Shown: one piece after another, positions 54,729 to 63,527 of the stretch
How positions within the stretch are numbered: position 1 is the stretch's first letter
Layout of the letters: each line of letters begins with the position of its first letter
NCBI GenBank assembly: GCA_910574015.1
Contig: CAJSYQ010000007.1
Coordinates: 1-64,000, forward strand
Source: Eubacteriaceae bacterium
Lineage (GTDB): Bacteria > Bacillota > Clostridia > Lachnospirales > Lachnospiraceae
Direction: 5' to 3'
Length of the DNA: 64,000 bases
Translations under genes and position numbers: made by a program
Notes under the pieces: model-generated
What the model saw: the letters and a program-made list of their open reading frames with translations, nothing else
What the model was told of the DNA's origin: nothing
The model's database searches: none

Positions 54729-54777
54729 CCTTTTTGCAGCAATTCAAGGCGGCTCCCCTTCAATCGCTCCAAAAAGG
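54729..54777 (-). other. Long hairpin between pilD and pilM-pilN
   Basis: CCTTTTTG and CAAAAAGG pair perfectly; the arms continue with AGC-ATT-AAGG pairs having one wobble and one mismatch around a small centre. The only T-rich stretch after it is short, so it may be an attenuator, RNA processing site or translational block rather than a full terminator. Confidence 0.55.
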
Positions 54778-54793
54778 ACAAAACATCATATTA

Positions 54794-55570
54794 TTACATA
54801 AAAAGAAATTTTTCCAGATACCACTCATACAACTGCGTCCCCCAGAGCAGGGCAACAAACACACCAATGGAGAGATAGGGTCCAAACGGGAATTTTCCCC
54901 TCTCCTTCGTGACAGCCATACGGATCCCCTGCACGATGGCTCCCAGCACCGAGCCAACGACAACGGCAAAAAGTGAATGCCCCCATCCCAGACACAGTCC
55001 CGCACATGCCATCAATTCCACATCTCCCATTCCCAGGCCCCCTTTCCCCGTCACGGCCCGAAACAGAAAGGCACATAATAACAGAAAAAGGCTTGCTGAG
55101 ATGAAGCCAGTAACATAATAAATCCAGTCATTCAGATGTAGAATAAGATGAAGGATTCCAACCAGCAGGATCACCACATCCACTGCAGTGGGAATCATCA
55201 TCGTCCGGTGGTCAATAACGCTGAGAACGATCAGGGCCGACACAAGAATGCACCACAAAATACTGTCCGCATTCCATCCCTTAACGGCAAACACAAGAAC
55301 ATACAGGGCACCATTCAGCGCCTCTACAAGCGGATACTGAACCGATATCCCCGCACCGCAGTACCGGCATTTCCCCCTTAGAAAGAGCCAGCTGAACAAA
55401 GGAAACAGATCATACCATTTCAGACGATGGCCGCACTCCATACAGTGAGAACCCACTGTCACCAGATTTTCCCCTTTCGGCATCCGATAAATACATACGT
55501 TGAGAAAGCTCCCAATCACGATGCCATATAGAAATATGATCAGATAGAGGATGAAGTGTACTGGTGCCAT
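54794..55570 (-). CDS. pilD: Prepilin peptidase (A24), leader peptidase/methylase
   Basis: 258 residues, eight helices. The catalytic Asp pair is visible in SVIDHRTMMIP (about residue 124) and GMGDVELM (about 182). Four zinc cysteines CMECGH and CRYCGA lie in the N-terminal methylase domain (about 43-72). It cleaves the KEG/F prepilin leaders and methylates the new N terminus. Located 28 bases after the major pilin gene. Confidence 0.93.
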   Translation of the reverse strand: MAPVHFILYLIIFLYGIVIGSFLNVCIYRMPKGENLVTVGSHCMECGHRLKWYDLFPLFSWLFLRGKCRYCGAGISVQYPLVEALNGALYVLVFAVKGWNADSILWCILVSALIVLSVIDHRTMMIPTAVDVVILLVGILHLILHLNDWIYYVTGFISASLFLLLCAFLFRAVTGKGGLGMGDVELMACAGLCLGWGHSLFAVVVGSVLGAIVQGIRMAVTKERGKFPFGPYLSIGVFVALLWGTQLYEWYLEKFLFM

Positions 55571-55597
55571 TGTGGGTTCTCCTTATGGTATGACTTG

Positions 55598-56101
55598 TTA
55601 GTTACTTACAACAAGGGCTTTGCCGTCAGCAGATTTAGCGAGGTCTGCACCATAACCTGTTGTGTTGCTTTCCAATAATACGGCTTTTCCCTCTTCCGAT
55701 GCAGCATAAACCAGAATCGTATTATTCGCAACATCATATCTGCAACGAATTGTGGCAGATGTTGCATTTTTAGAACCCAATGTAGTGGAGCCAGTTCCAA
55801 GCAGTGCTTTCATCTCATTATAAACCTTAGCATCATCCGCATCTGAAGGAGCACCCGTTCCTGGATACTCAAAATCTCCGTCACCAGCTACTTGTGTATT
55901 AGCCACAGCCGAAGAAAGTGCCGAACTGATTGCTCCCAGTGCCTGGAGATCCTTGCTCTCTCTGGAACGAGACAGATACGGGATAACTGCCAGTGCAATT
56001 ACACCGATCAGAATCGCCATAATGGCAATAACGATGATCAACTCAACAAGAGAAAAGCCTTCTTTCTCCCCACTCAGATACTTCTGAATTCTCTTTTTCA
56101 T
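55598..56101 (-). CDS. Major type IV pilin precursor
   Basis: 167 residues from ATG 56101 with AAGGAG nine bases upstream. Leader GEKEG precedes FSLVELIIVIAIMAILIGV, with Glu at +5, then a compact domain (about 45-167) rich in Ala, Gly and Ser, with one cysteine. It has the strongest promoter of the operon (17-base spacing, TATAAT) and a 5' stem-loop, as expected for the main fibre subunit. Longer upstream starts at 56170 overlap the stem-loop. Confidence 0.88.
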   Translation of the reverse strand: MKKRIQKYLSGEKEGFSLVELIIVIAIMAILIGVIALAVIPYLSRSRESKDLQALGAISSALSSAVANTQVAGDGDFEYPGTGAPSDADDAKVYNEMKALLGTGSTTLGSKNATSATIRCRYDVANNTILVYAASEEGKAVLLESNTTGYGADLAKSADGKALVVSN

Positions 56102-56156
56102 ACTTAATCTCTCCTTTTTAGTTCTTTTTTTGACTCCCCACTTCATAGGAATCCTC

Positions 56157-56179
56157 TCTGAGATAAACACTATCTCAGA
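56157..56179 (-). other. Perfect 9-bp stem-loop at the 5' end of the pilin mRNA
   Basis: TCTGAGATA and TATCTCAGA pair perfectly around a 5-base loop. The predicted transcript start (about 56186) is only some seven bases before it, which is the position of 5' stabilising stem-loops. It could also be an operator. Confidence 0.55.
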
Positions 56180-56192
56180 TATTTATTTAAAT

Positions 56193-56221
56193 ATTATAAT
56201 TCATTTATACTATTTTTTCAA
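56193..56221 (-). promoter_or_regulatory. Strong SigA promoter of the major pilin
   Basis: TTGAAA (56221-56216), exactly 17 bases, TATAAT (56198-56193) on the minus strand, in an AT-rich region, about 90 bases before the pilin start. Confidence 0.8.
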
Positions 56222-56317
56222 TAGTTTTGACCAAAAAATTCCCTGTTTCTTATGCATTTTTGGTTAATTTTTCTTGTTTCGTCCATTAAAAAGCTATCAC
56301 GCCGTAATTAATCGGCA

Positions 56318-57994
56318 CTATTCAGAACCAATCAACACCTCTTTACCCCGAAAGGCAAAACCATACTTACGAATCTGTTGTTTTTTTAATCCAGAATCCA
56401 AAAGAGACTGTTCATATCCTCTGTCTTTTATCTGCATCAAAGCCGCCTGAACAGTATCTCGCAACGATTTCTCTTTTTTTGCATTGAAAATCTTAAATTC
56501 CATAATTATGCCATTCTCTTTCAGGCTCCTTGGCTTCAGCATTACGTCATAACGCCCAAAACCACTCTCGTGATTAGACAATACCTCATATCTGTCTGCC
56601 AGATCCACAAGAAGTCCCAATACAAATCCATGATAAAAACGTTCTGGTGTCTTCTTTTCAGACGGTTTTTTCCCTCCATCAAAAGAGCTGAACATAGATT
56701 CTGCCATTTCAGACATATATTCATTCATCTCTTCCACATCATCTCTTAAAAGGGCTTTGACAAAATCATTATAGTCAGACGTTCCTTCATCAAACCATTC
56801 CCTCACCATATCTTCAAAAGTCTGTTTTACTTCATAGTTAGTTAGAGAGAGTTCATATTCTTTTCCTCGTATTTCCATCACTTTCAGATAGCCTGCTGCA
56901 AGGAGAAGACTCCAGATCGCCCGTTCACTTCCATCAAGCTGATTAAATATGATTTCCTCCTCTATCCGGCTTACAATTTTTTTCCCGGACAAAAGATCCT
57001 CAAACTGCATTTTAACGTCCTTACTGCCCTTTCGAATCAAACTGCTCACCAGCCCATTAGAGCTTGTATTTGTCCAATATGGCCTAAGCTCTCCCTCATC
57101 CAGAAAATTAATAATTGACCATGGATTATAAATGTCCTGCCACGAACCTATTGTAAAACCATCGTACCATTTCTTTACTTCAAGCTTATTTGTCATGTTA
57201 AATTCATCCATGGCAGAAAAAACTTCATTCTCCGAAAATCCAAAGCATCTGGCATAATTGTTTGAAGTCATAGATACTACTTTTAGATTATTTAAATCCG
57301 AAAAAAGAGACTCTTTACTCACTCTGGTGATTCCTGTCATGATTGCCCGCTCCAAATAAGGATTAGACTTGAATGTATTATTAAACAACACCCTTGTAAA
57401 TGCGGCCATTTCCTCCCAATATCCGTTGACATACGCCTCCTGTATGGGAGTATCATATTCATCCAGCAAAACAATTACCTTTTTACCAAAATGCCGATAT
57501 AAATAACTGCATAAAATGTATAGTGCCAAAGGGGCATCCTGCAAGGATACCCCAGATGCAAATTTCCTGACCTCTCTTGCTTCATCATCTGTCAGTGCAT
57601 CAGACTCTGTCAAATAATAATGCTTTTTATATAACATCTTTATCAGCTGGCAGATTAGATATAATGCTGTTTCACAATGATTTTCCTTGACCCCGGCAAA
57701 AGAAAGAGAAATTACCGGATACACTCCCTGCAGTTCTCTATACTTCTTTTCCTGCCATATACTAAGATTTTCAAAAACCTCCCCCTGTTCCTTATACTCT
57801 ACACTGAAAAACCGTTCCAGCATATTCATATTGAGTGTTTTTCCAAATCGTCTCGGCCGGGTGATCAGTGTCACAATATCCCTGTTCTCCCACCATTCCT
57901 TAATAAACAAGGTTTTATCCACATAAAAGCAATTCCCTTTTATCAATCTCTCAAAATCCTGTTCACCAACGGAAACTACTCTTGGCATAAACAT
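56318..57994 (-). CDS. AAA ATPase-PD-(D/E)XK fusion (AAA-ATPase-like / DUF1703 type)
   Basis: 558 residues. Walker A RPRRFGKTL is at about residues 47-55, Walker B VIVLLDEYDTP at about 170, and a C-terminal nuclease core RYDVML...IIMEFKIF at about 490-510. These proteins are found in many copies in Clostridia, often mobile, with unknown purpose. It interrupts the pilus operon between pilC and the major pilin, 40 bases from pilC and before a new promoter, and is more AT-rich than its neighbours. It may be an insertion. Confidence 0.85.
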   Translation of the reverse strand: MFMPRVVSVGEQDFERLIKGNCFYVDKTLFIKEWWENRDIVTLITRPRRFGKTLNMNMLERFFSVEYKEQGEVFENLSIWQEKKYRELQGVYPVISLSFAGVKENHCETALYLICQLIKMLYKKHYYLTESDALTDDEAREVRKFASGVSLQDAPLALYILCSYLYRHFGKKVIVLLDEYDTPIQEAYVNGYWEEMAAFTRVLFNNTFKSNPYLERAIMTGITRVSKESLFSDLNNLKVVSMTSNNYARCFGFSENEVFSAMDEFNMTNKLEVKKWYDGFTIGSWQDIYNPWSIINFLDEGELRPYWTNTSSNGLVSSLIRKGSKDVKMQFEDLLSGKKIVSRIEEEIIFNQLDGSERAIWSLLLAAGYLKVMEIRGKEYELSLTNYEVKQTFEDMVREWFDEGTSDYNDFVKALLRDDVEEMNEYMSEMAESMFSSFDGGKKPSEKKTPERFYHGFVLGLLVDLADRYEVLSNHESGFGRYDVMLKPRSLKENGIIMEFKIFNAKKEKSLRDTVQAALMQIKDRGYEQSLLDSGLKKQQIRKYGFAFRGKEVLIGSE

Positions 57995-58033
57995 TCACCA
58001 TCCTTATTCCTCCAGGCAGAATCGTAACTCTCC

Positions 58034-59251
58034 TTACGCATTCCCCGCATTTTCATAAATGGAAAGCATCGGCATCATAACTGCCCCGAGTATACCGCCA
58101 ACCAGCACAGCCAGTACGATAATGATCATAGGTTCCATCGCTGTAGTAAGGTTTCTGGTGGCCTCCGTCACCTCCTCCTCATAGTACTCGGCTACCTTAT
58201 CCAGCATCTGTTCCGTCGTACCTGTCTCCTCACCGATGCGGAGCATATGCGTCAGCATCGGTGGAAATACGCCGGATGCCTCCAGTGGTTCCGACATGGG
58301 GATCCCCTGCATCACCTCTTCCCGGCAGTCCTTTACCGCCTTGCGGATCAGGCGGTTGCTGATGACGTCCCCTGCAATCTCCAGTGCATCCACCAGCGGG
58401 ACGCCGGACATAACAAGCGTTGCCATCGTCATGGAAAAACGGGCGGAAGCATTTTTTACGGAAAAATTCTTGATCATCGGAATAATCAGAGCTACTCTGC
58501 TGAGAAACTGTTTGCCAGGCTCCGTTCCTTTTCCTACGATAATAAAAATAACGAGACCGACGATGGTTCCCAGAACCCCCACCAGATGCCCCGTGATAAA
58601 ATCACTCAAGGCAATGACCATCTTGGTCAATCCGGGAAGCTCCTCTCCCATGGTCTCAAAGGTCTCCCTGAAATTCGGAATTACGGTGGACATCAGAATG
58701 ATCACCACCGCGACAGCGACGATCACTACCACGATGGGGTAGATCATGGCGGAGCGTACCATGGAAACCAGCTTCATATCCTTATCAAACTGGGAGGTGA
58801 TTCGTTCAAAGGCAATCTCCAGATTACCGGTGGCCTCGCCCGCCCTCACCATATGGATCAGAAGCTCTGGAAACACCTTGCCCTCCTGCTCCATGGCGCC
58901 GGCGAGGGATTCCCCCTTCGACACGTTGGCCTGGACGTTGAGCAGCGCTCTGCGGAGATTTTTATTCTCGGTCTGGTCCTGTACCATCTGCAGCCCGTCG
59001 ATCACCGTAACGCCTGCCGTCAGGATGCTGTGGAACTGCTTGCAGAAGATGGTGATGTCTTTTTTCTTTACCCCCGAACCGATCTGGATATTCCAGGCGG
59101 CATCATCTAACGATTTTGTCTCCTTGATCTGCAGAACCACACTTCCATCGCCCTTTAACCTGGCGATGGCCTGTTCCTCTGACTGGGACTCCAGCATACC
59201 CTTTTTCTCTTTGCCGTATTTATCCGTGATAACATATTTATATCTCGCCAT
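58034..59251 (-). CDS. pilC: Type IV pilus platform protein PilC (GspF family)
   Basis: 405 residues. Two homologous halves each with paired helices: FCKQFHSILTAGVTVIDGL, then FSMTMATLVMSGVPLVDAL, characteristic of the GspF repeat, and helices at about 175-200, 225-245 and 370-395. It forms the membrane base on which PilB and PilT act. GGAGG ribosome site. Seventeen bases after pilT. Confidence 0.92.
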   Translation of the reverse strand: MARYKYVITDKYGKEKKGMLESQSEEQAIARLKGDGSVVLQIKETKSLDDAAWNIQIGSGVKKKDITIFCKQFHSILTAGVTVIDGLQMVQDQTENKNLRRALLNVQANVSKGESLAGAMEQEGKVFPELLIHMVRAGEATGNLEIAFERITSQFDKDMKLVSMVRSAMIYPIVVVIVAVAVVIILMSTVIPNFRETFETMGEELPGLTKMVIALSDFITGHLVGVLGTIVGLVIFIIVGKGTEPGKQFLSRVALIIPMIKNFSVKNASARFSMTMATLVMSGVPLVDALEIAGDVISNRLIRKAVKDCREEVMQGIPMSEPLEASGVFPPMLTHMLRIGEETGTTEQMLDKVAEYYEEEVTEATRNLTTAMEPMIIIVLAVLVGGILGAVMMPMLSIYENAGNA

Positions 59252-59268
59252 ACCTTACCTCCATTATC

Positions 59269-60324
59269 TCAATAAACCAGACGCTTCTTCAGATTCGATT
59301 TATCCTGTGCGAACAGGATCGCATCTTCCCGGGTAATCTTCCTGCGTTCATACAATTCGGTGATGGCATCGTCCATGGTGATCATCCCCACTGACCGGCT
59401 GGTCTGAATGATGGAGGGGATCTGATGCGGCTTCGCCTCACGGATCAGATTCCGAATGGCGCTGTTGGCATACATCACCTCAAAAGCGGCCACTCGCCCC
59501 TTACGATCGGCCGTGGGAAGAAGCTGCTGGGAGATGATCGCCTCCAGCAGGGTTGCCAGCTGGATACGGATCTGCCCCTGCTGGTTCGTGGGAAACACAT
59601 CGATAATTCGCTCTATGGTCGGCACCGCACCGATGGTATGTAAGGTGGAAAATACAAGATGCCCGGTCTCCGCCGCCGTAACTGCCGTAGCGATGGTATC
59701 CAGATCCCTCATCTCGCCCACCAGTATAACATCTGGGTCCTCACGGAGCGCCGCCCGGAGTGCCCCCGCATAGGACTGGGTATCAATGCCGACCTCGCGC
59801 TGGTTCACAATGGACCTGCCGTGGCGGTGGAGATACTCGATGGGATCCTCCAGTGTAATAATATGCTTGCTGTAATTCTGATTGATGATATTGATCAGAG
59901 AAGCCAGTGTCGTAGATTTTCCGCTTCCCGTCGGTCCTGTAACCAGGACAAGCCCCCTCTTTTTCGTCGCCAGTTCAATCACCGATGGCGACAATCCCAG
60001 CTTTTCCGGATCCGGAATCTCTGAATTTACTACTCGGATAACAAAAGAGAGGGTCCCCCTCTGTTTAAATACATTGACACGGAAACGTCCCAGTCCATTG
60101 ATGGCATATGAGAAGTCGATCTCGCCGTCCTGATTGAAACGCTCCACCAGTCGTCCCGGAATCATCTGTTCTACCAATTCTTTTGAGTCCTTCGGCATAA
60201 CCGCATCCTTGGTCAATGCCTTTAATTCGCCGTTGATACGGCATTTGGGCGGGATTCCCACCGAGACATGAAGATCCGAAGCCCCTATCTGTCTTGCTTT
60301 TGCAAGCAGTTCATCGATTTTCAT
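59269..60324 (-). CDS. pilT: Type IV pilus retraction ATPase PilT
   Basis: 351 residues. PAS-like N domain (about 1-100) and ATPase core with Walker A GPTGSGKST (about 129-137), Walker B LVGEMRDLDT and the AIRNLIREAKPHQ region typical of PilT. It depolymerises pili, so twitching or retraction is likely. The start ATG 60324 follows GGGG; an upstream ATG at 60336 is possible. Confidence 0.93.
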   Translation of the reverse strand: MKIDELLAKARQIGASDLHVSVGIPPKCRINGELKALTKDAVMPKDSKELVEQMIPGRLVERFNQDGEIDFSYAINGLGRFRVNVFKQRGTLSFVIRVVNSEIPDPEKLGLSPSVIELATKKRGLVLVTGPTGSGKSTTLASLINIINQNYSKHIITLEDPIEYLHRHGRSIVNQREVGIDTQSYAGALRAALREDPDVILVGEMRDLDTIATAVTAAETGHLVFSTLHTIGAVPTIERIIDVFPTNQQGQIRIQLATLLEAIISQQLLPTADRKGRVAAFEVMYANSAIRNLIREAKPHQIPSIIQTSRSVGMITMDDAITELYERRKITREDAILFAQDKSNLKKRLVY

Positions 60325-60356
60325 ATTAATCCCCATTCTTACATTATATTAAAACA

Positions 60357-62057
60357 TTACTCTGTTGCAATCCGTTCTACCTCGGAGATGGATGTCACTC
60401 CTTGTAAAACAAGCTTTGCCGCACCGTGTCGAAGTGTTGTCATTCCCTCCTTCAATGCCACCTTCTGAATCTCCTCTGCCCCGCCTCCGGCAGATATCAC
60501 ACCGCGTATATTCCCACTCACAGGCATGATCTCATAGACTCCGATCCGCCCGCGGTATCCGGTTCCGTTGCAGAAAGCACAGGTGCCTCCTCCCGGCTCA
60601 TAGATGGTAGGGGCGGCATCTCCCCTGAGACGGAGCCTCTGCTTATCCAGTTCCGTGATCACATGAGCCTTTTTACATTTGGGGCAGAGCCGGCGCACAA
60701 GACGCTGGGCAATGATGCCCACTGTAGAATCGGCGATAAGATATGGCTCCACACCCATATCCTCCATACGGGTGATGGAACTGGCCGCGCTGTTTGTATG
60801 AAGCGTGCTGACTACAAGATGCCCGGTGATGGCGGCCTTGACTGCGATACCGGCAGTTTCCTCATCACGGATCTCACCGATCATGATAATATCTGGATCC
60901 TGTCGGAGAATGGAACGAAGAGCCGAGGCAAAAGTCAGCCCCGCTTTCTCGTTCACCTGAACCTGATTGATGCCGTCCACATCCGCCTCCACTGGGTCTT
61001 CCACCGTGATAATATTCACATCACCGGAATTTAGTTCGCTGAGTACCGTATACAGAGTGGTGGACTTGCCACTTCCGGTAGGCCCCGTAACCAGTATGAT
61101 CCCATGGGGATTGCGTACCAGTTGGTCAAACCGGCGCAGCTCCTCTGGTGGAAATCCCAGATCCTTTTTATCCCTTGTCAAAGCCTGCTTAGAGGCAAGA
61201 CGCATAACGATCTTCTCTCCAAACACGGTAGGAAGGCTGGATACACGGATATCATATTCCACCCGGTCAAACCGCTGTGTCATACGTCCGTCCTGGGGAG
61301 CACGTTTTTCCGAAATGTCCATCCCGCTTATGATCTTGACCCGGGCCACAATGGCAGCCAGAAGCTCATGCTCATACCGCATCATTTCCTGCATAACGCC
61401 GTCAATGCGGAAACGGACCCGGACACTGGTCTCCATAGCTTCAATATGGATATCACTGGCCCGCTCATTTACTGCCTGTTCAATGATCTTATTAACCAGC
61501 ACAACAATTGGTGCATTATCAACTTCCTCATTTTCTTCTTCCTGATGCCTGCCCCTTGCCTCCTGCTGTTTCTTACGCTCCTCGGAAAAGGCGTCTGCCA
61601 TCTTGGCAACCTGTTCGTTCCCGTAATATCGTTCAATACCAAAATGAATATCGGACGGAGTCGCCACCATAGGTTCTATGATCATATTCGTCACGATACT
61701 CAGGTCATCCACGGCGAGAATGTCCAGCGGATCCGCCATGGCCACTCTCAGTATATTCGGGTTCTCAGGATGAATCTCGAAGGGCAGGACATTATGTTTC
61801 CGGACGATCTTCTCCGAGAGGAGCCCGATGACCTCCGGCGCCAGCTTCGCTTCCCTTATATGAGCAATGGGCAGCCCCATCTGGCGGTGAAGGGCTTCTA
61901 CAATCTCGCCCTCATTTGTAAAGTTCAGCTCGATCAGCGTCTGTCCCAGCCGGATACCCAGCTCCCGCTGCTTTTTCAGCGCCTCCCCAAGCTGTTCGTT
62001 CGTGATAACGCCGGCATCTACCAGCATATCCCCTAGTCTTTTCTTTCTCCCCAACAT
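60357..62057 (-). CDS. pilB: Type IV pilus assembly ATPase PilB (GspE family)
   Basis: 566 residues. N-terminal T2SSE domain (about 1-150) with TNEQLGEAL and RQMGLPIAHIR, ATPase with Walker A GPTGSGKST (about 325), Asp-box EVDNAPIVVLVNKI earlier, and zinc cysteines CPKCKKAH and CAFCNGTG (about 465 and 505). It powers pilin extrusion with PilC. It starts 10 bases after the 48-aa protein. Confidence 0.95.
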   Translation of the reverse strand: MLGRKKRLGDMLVDAGVITNEQLGEALKKQRELGIRLGQTLIELNFTNEGEIVEALHRQMGLPIAHIREAKLAPEVIGLLSEKIVRKHNVLPFEIHPENPNILRVAMADPLDILAVDDLSIVTNMIIEPMVATPSDIHFGIERYYGNEQVAKMADAFSEERKKQQEARGRHQEEENEEVDNAPIVVLVNKIIEQAVNERASDIHIEAMETSVRVRFRIDGVMQEMMRYEHELLAAIVARVKIISGMDISEKRAPQDGRMTQRFDRVEYDIRVSSLPTVFGEKIVMRLASKQALTRDKKDLGFPPEELRRFDQLVRNPHGIILVTGPTGSGKSTTLYTVLSELNSGDVNIITVEDPVEADVDGINQVQVNEKAGLTFASALRSILRQDPDIIMIGEIRDEETAGIAVKAAITGHLVVSTLHTNSAASSITRMEDMGVEPYLIADSTVGIIAQRLVRRLCPKCKKAHVITELDKQRLRLRGDAAPTIYEPGGGTCAFCNGTGYRGRIGVYEIMPVSGNIRGVISAGGGAEEIQKVALKEGMTTLRHGAAKLVLQGVTSISEVERIATE

Positions 62058-62067
62058 AAAACATCAC

Positions 62068-62214
62068 CTAATTTTCATTTTCTGTATACTGCTCTTTTGC
62101 ATTCTTGCTCCTGCGAAGTCTGATTCCGATGGCGATACCGCCTGCAGCAACTGCCCCAAACACCACCAGACGAATCAGATAGTACGCAAAAGCCTCCAAC
62201 AAAGTCTCCGGCAT
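62068..62214 (-). CDS. 48-aa single-span membrane protein between hisIE and pilB
   Basis: ATG 62214 with GGAGG seven bases upstream, stop TAG at 62068. One membrane helix (about residues 9-32, FAYYLIRLVVFGAVAAGGIAIG) is followed by a basic stretch (RLRRSKNAK) and a short acidic tail. Short proteins of this kind lie beside Lachnospiraceae genes; I cannot name it. It could belong to the pilus operon, or be a small membrane partner of PilB. The start is 30 bases after hisIE. Confidence 0.6.
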   Translation of the reverse strand: MPETLLEAFAYYLIRLVVFGAVAAGGIAIGIRLRRSKNAKEQYTENEN

Positions 62215-62244
62215 ACAAGCACCTCCTTTTCCATAACTCATATT

Positions 62245-63486
62245 TTATCTGCGGTTTGCCAGCTCTTTCGTCACATCTTCCCAGGTAATACCGCACTCTG
62301 CCATCAGGACCATCATATGATACAGAAAATCAGCAATCTCGTATTTCAGCTCTTCCGCATCTGGATTCTTCGCCGCTATAATGATCTCCGATGCCTCCTC
62401 TCCACATTTCTTTAGTATTTTGTCAATCCCTTTTGTAAAAAGGTAATTTGTATAGGAACCTTCCTTCGGATTCTTTTTGCGCTCCATGATGGTGGCAAAA
62501 TCTTCTTCCAGAATGGTAAGTGGATTGGTGTCATTGTAATCTCTCTTCGCCAGTTCTTTAAAAAAGCAGCTGTAGGAACCGGTATGGCACGCCGCCCCGA
62601 TCTGGTGCACCTTGGCCAGAAGGGTATCGTTGTCGCAATCCAGCGACAGCTCCTTTACATATTGAAAATGTCCAGAAACCTCCCCCTTGACCCAAAGCTG
62701 CTGCCGGCTTCTGCTGTAATAAGTCATTTTCCCGGTATCGCATGTCATCTGATAGGATTCCTCATTCATATAAGCCATCATAAGAACCTGGCTGGTGCGG
62801 TAATCCTGAACGATGCATGGCACAAGGCCCTTCTGATCTGTCTTAAATTCTGAGAAAGGCAGCGAGGATTCAAAGGTATTCATGGCAATACCAGCCTTCT
62901 TCATACTGCTTTTCACTTTGTACAGATTCTTATTTTCATAATAATTGGTAGCCACTCCCAGTACACCGTCGATCCGGAGAAGCTCTTCCAGATCGTTCCG
63001 CAGAAGACTGTCCCGGATCACCACGTTCTTCCCGCAGTCCTGGATCTTCCTTGCCAGCAGATCCCCGGCGTCAACATGCTTGAGCAGCAAGGTATCCACT
63101 GGAAATGCGATCTTGTCAAAGGCCAGATCCTCATCCACCTCGATCATAATCTTATCTGTGCCAAACCTTCCCGCCGCTTCGCTTATGATGCCCTTGGAGG
63201 GACAGATCTCATATTTGATCACGACCTTGTCCGCACCGGTATAAAACGCCTTCTTCACATCTTCAAACCGCGCCGCATACATCCCTGTAAAAAACGGAAT
63301 GTCAACGGCTGTCCCCACTTCCTTCAGAGCAGCCAGAAACTCTTCCCGTTCACTCTCTATCTTGGAATAATTATATATAAATAATTCATCCGCGCCGGCA
63401 AAATTGTATTCCTCTGCCAGTTTCACGATATTTGCTGAAATTTCATTTTCTCCATTGATAAATGCAATGATTTTTTTGTATTCCAC
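62245..63486 (-). CDS. hisIE: HisIE bifunctional enzyme with N-terminal HisF/HisA-like domain
   Basis: 413 residues with GTG start (AGGAGG six bases upstream). About residues 1-195 resemble a half (beta-alpha)8 barrel of HisA/HisF type ([27 protein letters not shown]) without clear catalytic residues. HisI cyclohydrolase follows (about 205-305: [31 protein letters not shown]), then HisE pyrophosphatase (about 320-405: [15 protein letters not shown]). It carries the second and third steps of histidine synthesis. Whether the N domain is a scaffold is unknown. Confidence 0.9.
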   Translation of the reverse strand: MEYKKIIAFINGENEISANIVKLAEEYNFAGADELFIYNYSKIESEREEFLAALKEVGTAVDIPFFTGMYAARFEDVKKAFYTGADKVVIKYEICPSKGIISEAAGRFGTDKIMIEVDEDLAFDKIAFPVDTLLLKHVDAGDLLARKIQDCGKNVVIRDSLLRNDLEELLRIDGVLGVATNYYENKNLYKVKSSMKKAGIAMNTFESSLPFSEFKTDQKGLVPCIVQDYRTSQVLMMAYMNEESYQMTCDTGKMTYYSRSRQQLWVKGEVSGHFQYVKELSLDCDNDTLLAKVHQIGAACHTGSYSCFFKELAKRDYNDTNPLTILEEDFATIMERKKNPKEGSYTNYLFTKGIDKILKKCGEEASEIIIAAKNPDAEELKYEIADFLYHMMVLMAECGITWEDVTKELANRR

Positions 63487-63527
63487 GTCTCATCCTCCTA
63501 CTGTCTTTTTTCCCGGGCCGGACCGTC

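Noticed and set aside
56200-56318. Terminator after the AAA/PD-(D/E)XK gene
   Set aside because: GCCG/CGGC with an 8-base loop is too weak and the T run lies far from it.
62075-62296. 73-codon frame across the hisIE-pilB gap
   Set aside because: It is a shadow of the well-placed 48-codon gene; Cys/Arg-rich and without ribosome site.
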